Source: MWCO01 sp964488865 (lineage in GTDB: Bacteria > Myxococcota_A > Polyangia > Polyangiales > Polyangiaceae). Taken from it: DNA of 64,000 nucleotides. Positions within the stretch are counted from its first letter, which is position 1. Each line of letters begins with the position of its first letter. Positions 57,928 to 64,000 of this stretch are shown here, piece after piece. Under the pieces are notes generated by a model, which saw nothing but the letters and a program-made list of their open reading frames with translations, did no database searches and had not been told where the DNA came from. The DNA lies in assembly GCA_964488865.1 (NCBI GenBank), contig CAZAWR010000024.1, forward strand, positions 45,235 to 109,234. The letters are read 5' to 3'. The translations under genes and the position numbers were made by a program.

Positions 57928-59040
57928 GTGACACGGTATCTCGACCTGTACCGGATCATCTTGAAGACCTTCGGGTTCCGGATCCGTCCCGTCGGCACGT
58001 TCGCTCTCAAGCAAGCCCACGCGCTCCTCAACGCCGGGACCCTCGCCGCCGATCACTTGATCGCACCGTCGTTCAAGGACCGTCCGATCGACCGGCCGGT
58101 GTTCATCCTGGGCAACCCGCGCAGCGGGACCACGTTCCTACACCGGTTTCTGCTCAACACGGACCGGCTGGCGGCGTTCGAGCTGTGGGAGATGCTCTTC
58201 CCCGCGGTGACGGCACGCCATGCGCTCGGACCTTTCGTGGACCGCCTCGCTCCCCTGTCCCCCGCCCGCTACCACAGCGCCGCCGCCCACGAAACCAGCC
58301 TGCGCGACGTCGAGACCGACGACGCCATGGCTTTGTTTCGCTTCGTCGACGGCGGGTTTTTGTGGACCTACTTCCGCGCCTGGGAAGACACGTGGGGGAG
58401 CGAGTCCGCGCGGGCCTGCTTCGACCTCGACAACGAGCCCACGGCCGAGACCGAGAAGCACTTCCGCTACATGGAAGGGTGCTGGCGTCGGAACCTGCAT
58501 GTGAAAGACAAGGCGCGCATCGCCGTCAAGGCGAGCAGCTACACCTTGCGCGTGAAGACCCTCCTGCAGCGCTATCCGGACTGCAAGCTGCTGTACATGG
58601 TGCGCGACCCCGTGGAGACGATCCCGAGCGGCATGTCCATGATCACGGGCGTGCTCGAGCAGTCCTACGACATGTTCCACAGCACGCGCGAAGAGGACCG
58701 CAAGCGGTATCTCGAGAACCTCTACCAGGCGTCGTGTCACCTGTTCCGCTACTTCCACGAGGTGTGGAAGGCCGGCGAGATCCCTGAGAAGAACCTGTGC
58801 ATCGTGCGCTATCCGCGAATGATGGCGGACCTCGAGGCCACGATGCGCGAGGTCGTCGACTTCCTCGAAGTGGCCCCCGGGCCCGAGTTCTGGTCCATCG
58901 TGCGCGAGCAGGCCGAAAAGCAACGGCAGCGAAGGAGTCCCCACGTCTACTCGCTCGAGAAGTTCGGGCTGACCGCCCAGCGGATCCGGTCCGACCTCGA
59001 CTTCGTCTACCGGGACTTCGACCTGGATCCCTCCCCGTGA
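57928..59040 (+). CDS. PAPS-dependent sulfotransferase
   Basis: A predicted 370-residue cytoplasmic enzyme. The 5'-phosphosulfate loop GNPRSGTTFLH (about 62-72) and the 3'-phosphate motif LLYMVRDPVETIPSG (near 218) are both intact, with the expected Arg and Ser. The N-terminal 50 residues (RIILKTFGFRIRPVGTF) are basic and hydrophobic and may associate with membranes. It would sulfate a hydroxyl of a lipid, sugar or polyketide. The GTG at 57928 starts one base after the KAS III stop. No PAPS-synthesis gene is nearby. Confidence 0.9.
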   Translation: MTRYLDLYRIILKTFGFRIRPVGTFALKQAHALLNAGTLAADHLIAPSFKDRPIDRPVFILGNPRSGTTFLHRFLLNTDRLAAFELWEMLFPAVTARHALGPFVDRLAPLSPARYHSAAAHETSLRDVETDDAMALFRFVDGGFLWTYFRAWEDTWGSESARACFDLDNEPTAETEKHFRYMEGCWRRNLHVKDKARIAVKASSYTLRVKTLLQRYPDCKLLYMVRDPVETIPSGMSMITGVLEQSYDMFHSTREEDRKRYLENLYQASCHLFRYFHEVWKAGEIPEKNLCIVRYPRMMADLEATMREVVDFLEVAPGPEFWSIVREQAEKQRQRRSPHVYSLEKFGLTAQRIRSDLDFVYRDFDLDPSP

Positions 59041-59094
59041 CCCATTTCTGGCTCCCGGCTGTCGGCGACCCGCAACGAACAGCGGATGTCCTCG

Positions 59095-59517
59095 CTATCG
59101 CAGCGAGTTTCCCTGCGCGTCTCGGATCTTTCCCATGCCGATGAGGATCATGTCGATCATCGCCCAGATCCCTGCGCCGCCGCAGGTCAGTAGCTTGGCG
59201 ACGCCGAGCCCCACCTGTCCCAGGTAGAACCGATCCACTCCCAGGTATCCGAGGAAGAGGGACAGCAACAGTGCCGTGCCCTGGTCCTTCGTCGGTGTGC
59301 CGCTGGGTGGCTCTCGGCGCAAGGGACGACCCTGGGAGTCGTTCACCTTGTTCATCCCGATCAGGATGAGGTCGATGAGATACCAGACCCCGAGTCCCCC
59401 GCCCGTGAGCAGCTTCGCGATGCCAAGCCCCACGTGCCCCAGGTAGAACCGATCCACCCCGAAGCCACCGAGGAAGTAGGAAAGCAAGAACGCCGTGCCC
59501 TGATCCTTGTCCGACAT
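59095..59517 (-). CDS. Protein with two TM2 domains
   Basis: A predicted 140-residue membrane protein made of two tandem TM2 units (about 1-65 and 76-138). Each has DQGTAxLLS-FLG, GVDRFYLG, a Gly-rich turn with IAKLLT-GG, and a second helix ending in ILIGM. The halves are about 70% alike, so this is an internal duplication. The function of TM2 proteins in bacteria is unclear. It is convergent with the sulfotransferase gene. Confidence 0.88.
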   Translation of the reverse strand: MSDKDQGTAFLLSYFLGGFGVDRFYLGHVGLGIAKLLTGGGLGVWYLIDLILIGMNKVNDSQGRPLRREPPSGTPTKDQGTALLLSLFLGYLGVDRFYLGQVGLGVAKLLTCGGAGIWAMIDMILIGMGKIRDAQGNSLR

Positions 59518-59604
59518 GCGCTCCCCTCCTTGATCGAGTCATCGCAAGCGCCAAGGAACCGTATCGGTCGCGCCCGAAGGACGCAACCCTCACGCCACTC
59601 CCAC

Positions 59605-60396
59605 CTAAGGCGCAGCCGGCTCCAAGGGCGTCTTCCGATCGAACACGTAAGGTCCCTTGGTGGCGCCCCAGACCTGCACGTCGTTGGCGTCGAAGCCCCT
59701 GTCCCAGGAGGTCATTGTGGTGTCCGTGAGGTTCACTTCACTGCTCGCGTAGGACGCGCCGCTCAAGGTCGATGCGCACGCCTTGCCCATGGTGCCCCCC
59801 TCGAAGTGATCACCCTTCCATTCCATCTCGACGCCGCACCCCTCCTTCTCCTCCGCGTCCGCGGCCGTGAGGGTGAGCTTCGAAGGATCGTCGCACAGAC
59901 CCACCGCGGCCGACGGGCTGTTGAGCTCGAAGACGCGGGAGACGGCGCGGGTCGCGGGCGGGTCGAGAGGCTCGATGACGTACAGCCTCTGGCGGTAAGG
60001 AGCGGTCGCTTGCTCGAGCCTCGCTTGCTCGACATACAGAACCCGAGCCCCGAGGTCAGGCACGTCGAGCGCGCAGGTCCGGAGCTGGATCGCGAAGTAG
60101 GACGGGTCTTCCTTGGACTGGGCTTCGGAGTCGAAACGCCCCGTGAGGAACGCGGCGAGAAGCGCGTCAGCTTGCGGCGCAGAGGCTTCCGGTGACGTGT
60201 CGGAATCCGCGTCGGGCCCGGTTTCGGCGGCGGCTTCCCCCGGGTCTCCGTCCTCGGGAGCCGCGTCGACGCCACTCTCGTTCAGGGCATCCACGCCCGC
60301 GTCGGTCCCGGGTTCGGCGGTGTCGTCCTCGCTGCCGCCGCACGCGACGGTCGCGAGAGCGAGCAAGCAGAAGGTGGTCATCAGCGAGCGGTTCAT
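59605..60396 (-). CDS. Lipoprotein of unknown function
   Basis: A predicted 263-residue lipoprotein. The ATG at 60396 has a GGGAAG site and a signal with a hydrophobic run LLALATVACGG whose Cys is a lipobox. An acidic linker spans about 25-70. The body has CALDVPDLGARVLYVEQARL, GLCDDPSKLTLTAADAEE and AKACASTLSGA segments that I cannot assign; it may be strand-rich. It lies between the TM2 gene and the phosphatase gene, both on the minus strand. Confidence 0.78.
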   Translation of the reverse strand: MNRSLMTTFCLLALATVACGGSEDDTAEPGTDAGVDALNESGVDAAPEDGDPGEAAAETGPDADSDTSPEASAPQADALLAAFLTGRFDSEAQSKEDPSYFAIQLRTCALDVPDLGARVLYVEQARLEQATAPYRQRLYVIEPLDPPATRAVSRVFELNSPSAAVGLCDDPSKLTLTAADAEEKEGCGVEMEWKGDHFEGGTMGKACASTLSGASYASSEVNLTDTTMTSWDRGFDANDVQVWGATKGPYVFDRKTPLEPAAP

Positions 60397-60526
60397 GAAG
60401 GCTTCCCAGCTGGTTGTAAGAACAGGAACGTTCAACTTTTGTTGTCGCACAGTAGTTGTCGATGTGGGTAAGCGCAACCCGATTCTCGACCCAGGGAGAG
60501 CGGTCCTCGTCTCGGGAGATGGGCGG

Positions 60527-60601
60527 CTACCGACCGTCGAGCAGCTCGAGCTCGCACGTCAGCGTGGCTTGGGGCGGGAACTCAGCGCGAATCATAGACA
60601 T
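60527..60601 (-). pseudogene. Possible FKBP-type isomerase C-terminal remnant
   Basis: A 24-codon frame overlaps the end of the phosphatase gene and ends EFPPQATLTCELELLDGR. FKBP-type peptidyl-prolyl isomerases end in IPPNATLVFEVELL-like sequence, so this resembles the last strand of such a protein with the rest lost. The match is short, so chance is possible. Confidence 0.4.
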
Positions 60602-61334
60602 TCATGGATGGGAGCTCGACCGCCGTGAGATATCCCCCGTGTCCGCACCCGGTGTCGATTCCGACGCTGTCCGAGCAACTCCAGATGCCGACCTCCGTGT
60701 TGGTCACCCCTTCCGGAATCTCCTCGGCGAGGTACTCGGTCAGCGTGTGGCCGAAGATGACCCGCTTGCCCTTGTAGCTCCGGAAGAAGTCCTCGTCTCG
60801 GCCCCAGAGCAGGCACACGGGCGCGTTCACCTCGCTCGGGTGCAGGAACCCCCCACCCGGCCGGTGCGGCAGCCCCGCATGCACGTAGATCGCGTGCTCG
60901 TCCTCGTACCAGAACGGCAGGTCCCGGAACCAGCCCACCACGGCGTCCGGGAAGAACGCACCGGTCTGGATCATCATGAGCTCGTCCGCCCGGGGAAGGT
61001 CTTCCTCCGAAGGCACAGGGCCGTTCACGAAGGAGCGGTACGCCGCGAGACAGCCGTTGAGCGGCGGTGCCACGAACTCGTCCCACCCCTCGTCCACCAC
61101 CCGGAGCCACGCGTCCTCGTGGTTGCCCCGCAACGCCACCACCTTGGCCGGCGTCATCGCCGGCAACCTCATCACGTAGTCGATCACCTGCGCGGACTTC
61201 GGACCTCGATCCACGTAGTCCCCGATGAACACGATCGTGTCCTCGGCGTCCAGCTCCGGGAGACACGAAAGCAACCGGAATAGGTGGTCGAGCCCACCGT
61301 GCAAGTCTCCGACGGCGAACGTCCGGTTAGCCAT
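60582..61334 (-). CDS. PrpA/Ser-Thr-phosphatase-like metallophosphoesterase
   Basis: A predicted 250-residue phosphoesterase. The metal motifs are complete: GDLHGG (Asp9, His11), GDYVDRG, GNHED, and later VHAGLPHRPGGG and IFGHTLTEY. This set is typical of bacterial PrpA/PrpB and ApaH-like enzymes. It could counter the Ser/Thr kinases in the window, though they are distant. The ATG at 61334 is set by homology; an upstream small frame overlaps it by 8 bp. Length fits the family (about 220-250). Confidence 0.88.
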   Translation of the reverse strand: MANRTFAVGDLHGGLDHLFRLLSCLPELDAEDTIVFIGDYVDRGPKSAQVIDYVMRLPAMTPAKVVALRGNHEDAWLRVVDEGWDEFVAPPLNGCLAAYRSFVNGPVPSEEDLPRADELMMIQTGAFFPDAVVGWFRDLPFWYEDEHAIYVHAGLPHRPGGGFLHPSEVNAPVCLLWGRDEDFFRSYKGKRVIFGHTLTEYLAEEIPEGVTNTEVGIWSCSDSVGIDTGCGHGGYLTAVELPSMNVYDSR

Positions 61335-61413
61335 CGGTTCGCATCTTGGCAGGCAGATAGCGCCAAGGGAAGCACAACAGATCGTCGCGCTCGCACCCGA
61401 GCTGATCCAGCAT
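61327..61413 (-). CDS. Possible small upstream ORF overlapping the phosphatase start
   Basis: A 28-residue frame (MLDQLGCERDDLL ... WRYLPAKMRTDG) ends 8 bp inside the phosphatase gene, an arrangement often used for translational coupling. It has two cysteines and no recognised family. The preceding sequence lacks a clear ribosome-binding site. It may instead be chance. Confidence 0.3.
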   Translation of the reverse strand: MLDQLGCERDDLLCFPWRYLPAKMRTDG

Positions 61414-61582
61414 CTGTCGGCACAAAAAGGTCGTCGCGCGAAGAGCCCCAAAAGGTGGCGATCATTCGCGCGACGAACAGGGCGCGAAAGGACAAGGGGG
61501 GGGAGGGAGGGATGTCTCTCTCGCGCTTGATGTTGGCATACCATGCGCTCCGCACATGGCCAAATGATCGGCCTGGTCTGGG

Positions 61583-63736
61583 CTATCGCTGGCTCGGGGG
61601 GTCACTTCTCGGGGGGCTGAGTCGCTGCAGAACTTCCTCCAGAGCCTTCCAGCCGAGACGCTCCTCTTCCTCGAGGGACGTCTTGGTTTGACGAAGCTCC
61701 GTGAGACGGTCCTCGCCGGTGAGAATGCGTCGAACGAACGGGTTCGCGGCAACCCCCCCGGTTTCTCCCCGGAGTGCTTCGAGGTGCTCGCGCAGTCGCT
61801 TCAAGTCAGCCTCCACTTCCTTGATGGCTTCTTCGTTCTTGGACTTCTTTTCGATGGTCTGCTGAATGGCCGAGCGCTTCTGGGCCGCCTCGGCGATCGT
61901 CTTGCGCTGGTCATCCGGCAGGCTCGTCCCCTCGGTGAGACGCTCCAGCGTCGCGACTTCGAGGTTGCGCAAAGGGTAGGAACGCGAGAGTCCCTGCTCG
62001 GTGCGAACCTCGCGCTCGACCTTCTTGCGCGGCGGGACTTCGAACACGGCGATGGGCTGGTTCCTTGCGGTGTCGAACGTGACCTCGTCCGGCCCCTCCA
62101 CCCGGGCGTTGCTGACCACGCCGAGAACCCAGTGCACCGAGCGAGCCTGACCAGACCGATTCTCGATGGTGTGCACGCTCCGTTCTGTCCTCACGAAGTG
62201 CACCGAGAGCTTGCCTTTCTCGAAGACCAGCTTCTTCGTCTCCTCACCCCCCGAAATGACCTTGGTCGACGTCTCCACATCGATGTCCGCGCCGAACTCG
62301 ATGAACCGCTGCTCGGTGGGCTTGAGGCGGTCGAGGGCGGACTCGCCAGCGAACCCACCGTCCGCGAAGAACGCGACGGGACCTGGGGGCAAGGTCTGGT
62401 TCGTGCTGTTGACGAAGCGCACGGCCATCCGGGGATGGTCGGATTCGTACCAGGTGATGCGCTTGGCCTCCACCGGGGATTGCACGAAGGGAACCAGGGC
62501 TGAACCGTGGGCGCGCAGGTCCAGCGGGCGTGGCAGCGTGTACGTGAACAGTGCGCCCGACTCGACGCCCGCCGCCGTTGCGATGCTCGCCAGGTTTCCG
62601 ATCTCCAGAAGGTCGCTCTTGGACACGCGCCCCGAGACGGACAGGCTTCCGGACCCGTACCCGTAACCGGACCCACTTCCGCCCCCGCTGCCATGTCCGA
62701 TCGTGCCATAGGACCCGAGGCCGATGCTCTCCCCTCCCTCGTCGTCCGCATGGTCACCCCAGATCGCGTCCGGTGTCCGATCCAGCAACTGGGGGACCGT
62801 CGAGAGCTTTTCCGAGGGTGTTGCCAGCTCGCGTCGGCCATAGCGAGGCGCCGCGAGCGGGAAGAGGAAGGAGTCGGGCCGGCCGTTCACGAGCTGTACG
62901 CGCACCTGGCTCCAGTCTTCGTCCGTGTCGTTGTGGAGCAAGGCCCAGCCCTGCAGAACGGCCTTGTCTTCCTGCCCCAGAACGATCCGATACGTGGTGC
63001 GCCACAAGGGCGCTTCGGCGATGTAGCCGAGCGTGACCGGGCCCTTCGCACGCGCCATCACGCGCAGCATCCGACGCGTCTGCGCCGCGCTCGGCGACAG
63101 CGTGTTCAATGCCAGCCCCAGCCTCGCTGCCGTTACCGGCGACGTCGGTCGAACGGCCTCGATCTCGTCCGCCTCGAACCGTCGGATCTCGTTGCCCTTC
63201 GTGAGAAGTAGCAACACGAGTTCCGGCGGCTTCTGCTTCTCGACTCTCTCTTTGGTGTCGTCCTGCTCTTGCTCCTCCGTCGCTTCGGCCTTCGGCTCCG
63301 GTCGAATCACCTCGATCACCCGGCCTTCGTAGGTGCCCGACCGCGCTTGCACCTGCACCTCGTCGCCCTTGAGGCTTGCCAGCAGATCGAAGTGCGTGAT
63401 CGCGCTCTTCGCTTCCTTCGACAATCCCGCCAGCGCGCGCGCCATGCCCTCGCTGATCGAGCTCTCGAACTCGAGCCCGTCCACCTGGCTCTCTCCCCCC
63501 TGTCCGAGTACGACCAGCGTCTTGAGTGCATCGTCCAGGTGACCCGCCGGCACCGGAAGCGACGTGCCGTTCGAAGGTCCCGCACTGCCCGTGCGCTCGA
63601 AGTAGCCCACCCCCGTCTCGTAGAGGCGAATGCTCGTGAGCGGCAGCACGGACCTTGCCGTCTCCGGCGGCTTCTGCCCCGCACACCCCGTCGTCATGGC
63701 CGCCACGATCATCCCCCAAGCGATTCGCCTACGCAT
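61583..63736 (-). CDS. DUF4139-like lipoprotein with coiled-coil C-terminus
   Basis: A predicted 717-residue lipoprotein. The signal is short, with lipobox MTTGC at about 14-18. The N-terminal part starts SIRLYETGVGYFER and builds a strand-rich domain (DDALKTLVVLGQGG); an acidic helical insert follows near 155-170. LGYIAEAPLWRTTYRIVLG, GWALLHNDTDEDWSQVRVQLV and KRITWYESDHPRMAVRFVN are the DUF4139 pattern. A Gly/Ser/Tyr-rich loop (GSGSGYGYGSGSL) sits near residue 350. The last 120 residues are helical and Glu/Lys/Arg-rich. The function is unknown; it is likely periplasmic or surface-exposed. Confidence 0.83.
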   Translation of the reverse strand: MRRRIAWGMIVAAMTTGCAGQKPPETARSVLPLTSIRLYETGVGYFERTGSAGPSNGTSLPVPAGHLDDALKTLVVLGQGGESQVDGLEFESSISEGMARALAGLSKEAKSAITHFDLLASLKGDEVQVQARSGTYEGRVIEVIRPEPKAEATEEQEQDDTKERVEKQKPPELVLLLLTKGNEIRRFEADEIEAVRPTSPVTAARLGLALNTLSPSAAQTRRMLRVMARAKGPVTLGYIAEAPLWRTTYRIVLGQEDKAVLQGWALLHNDTDEDWSQVRVQLVNGRPDSFLFPLAAPRYGRRELATPSEKLSTVPQLLDRTPDAIWGDHADDEGGESIGLGSYGTIGHGSGGGSGSGYGYGSGSLSVSGRVSKSDLLEIGNLASIATAAGVESGALFTYTLPRPLDLRAHGSALVPFVQSPVEAKRITWYESDHPRMAVRFVNSTNQTLPPGPVAFFADGGFAGESALDRLKPTEQRFIEFGADIDVETSTKVISGGEETKKLVFEKGKLSVHFVRTERSVHTIENRSGQARSVHWVLGVVSNARVEGPDEVTFDTARNQPIAVFEVPPRKKVEREVRTEQGLSRSYPLRNLEVATLERLTEGTSLPDDQRKTIAEAAQKRSAIQQTIEKKSKNEEAIKEVEADLKRLREHLEALRGETGGVAANPFVRRILTGEDRLTELRQTKTSLEEEERLGWKALEEVLQRLSPPRSDPPSQR

Positions 63737-63767
63737 GCAGCCTCCCTATTCCTAGGCATGTTCTCTT

Positions 63768-63793
63768 CGTGCTCGCGCTCGCGCTCGTGCTGG
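63768..63793. repeat. GCTCGC hexamer tract
   Basis: Four copies of a GTGCTC/GCGCTC hexamer upstream of the DUF4139 gene; related to 4536-4567. A CAGAGA-rich element follows 40 bp later. Confidence 0.7.
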
Positions 63794-63830
63794 CACGCTA
63801 GTACCGTGCACCCAAGTGAGTACCGGAAAC

Positions 63831-63887
63831 GCACTGCAGAGAACCACAGAAGACACAGAAGGCACAGAAGGTTGGTGCGGAGGTAGG
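63831..63887. repeat. Dispersed CAGAGA-rich intergenic element, copy 4
   Basis: Units ACTGCAGAGA, ACCACAGAA, GACACAGAA and GGCACAGAA, then TTGGTGCGGAGGTAGG, which matches 15 of 16 bases at the end of copy 3 (23124-23139). Confidence 0.65.
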
Positions 63888-63908
63888 CCGTGTTGCGCCT
63901 GACTCTGC

Positions 63909-63954
63909 GCATTCCTGGTTCTCTGTTCCGTGTTCCGTGTTCTCCGCTCCTAGT
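63909..63954. repeat. GAACACGGAA-word element, second copy
   Basis: On the plus strand GCATTCCTG, TTCCGTGTTCCGTGTTC and TCCTAGT repeat words of the right arm of the palindrome at 32852-32887, in a different order. Confidence 0.55.
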
Positions 63955-64000
63955 CCCAAACCAAGCACTTCGGGGTGCTGTTTGAGGGAATTTATCTGAA

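Overview
The window looks like chromosomal DNA of a Myxococcota (deltaproteobacterial) organism, probably of the Polyangia type. The base composition is very GC-rich. Lipoproteins carry Gly/Ser/Thr linkers (GGTGG-like) after the lipobox. There is a MYXO-CTERM-like sorting tail, several Hanks-type kinases or pseudokinases with C-terminal membrane anchors, Asp/Cys repeats of the MopE type, a bacterial expansin, and many short exported proteins of unknown function. I saw no phage, insertion sequence, plasmid or CRISPR module, so this is ordinary chromosome with lineage-specific genes between housekeeping genes.

Layout. 0-6.9 kb: a truncated starch-active GH13 enzyme, a nucleotidyltransferase-fold gene behind a striking array of four alternating 13-bp sites, a membrane-anchored ECF-like sigma factor whose own promoter has a matching copy upstream of a hydrolase, and a lipoprotein. 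6.9-16.2 kb (minus strand): a YgfK-type iron-sulfur flavoprotein with an outer-membrane barrel, a protein resembling Burkholderia lethal factor 1 (glutamine deamidase fold), and a lactate-oxidation operon lutA-lutBC with lutB and lutC fused. 16.2-19 kb: a repeat-rich gap, a thioredoxin-HEAT fusion with a zinc-ribbon partner, an expansin lipoprotein and tRNA-Cys. 19-24 kb: a pseudokinase, a lipoprotein overlapping tsaD, and a cyclophilin lipoprotein. 24-31 kb: a kinase, LysM and CpoB-like envelope genes, and the B12-dependent ribonucleotide reductase with a well-formed promoter and NrdR-like boxes. 31-39 kb: an aspartoacylase-family enzyme, two exported Cys/Asp-rich proteins converging on a large palindrome, an acyltransferase/epimerase pair, biotin carboxylase and xseA. 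39-46 kb: an AroE-like enzyme, glycogen debranching enzyme, and a kinase/TPR-PEGA/SUMF-fold operon. 46-55.4 kb: a MYXO-CTERM phosphodiester glycosidase, comEC, a DUF6485 protein, kynurenine-formamidase-like cyclase, coaBC and a CPBP protease. 55.5-59 kb: an apparent operon of arylsulfotransferase lipoprotein, KAS III and PAPS sulfotransferase. 59-64 kb: a double TM2 protein, lipoproteins, a PrpA-like phosphatase and a DUF4139 lipoprotein.

The intergenic DNA is notable. Hexamer tracts (GTGCTC, TACTCG, GCTCGC), a dispersed CAGAGA-rich element, and palindromes built from words such as GAACACGGAA recur at 4.5, 16.3, 23.1, 32.8, 45.9, 49.1 and 63.8 kb. The most interesting single items are the BLF1-like protein (12382-13332), the four-site array (3306-3420), the twin ECF-type promoters (3525 and 5957) and the sulfation operon (55523-59040).

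All functional names rest on motif recognition by eye; no database search was possible.
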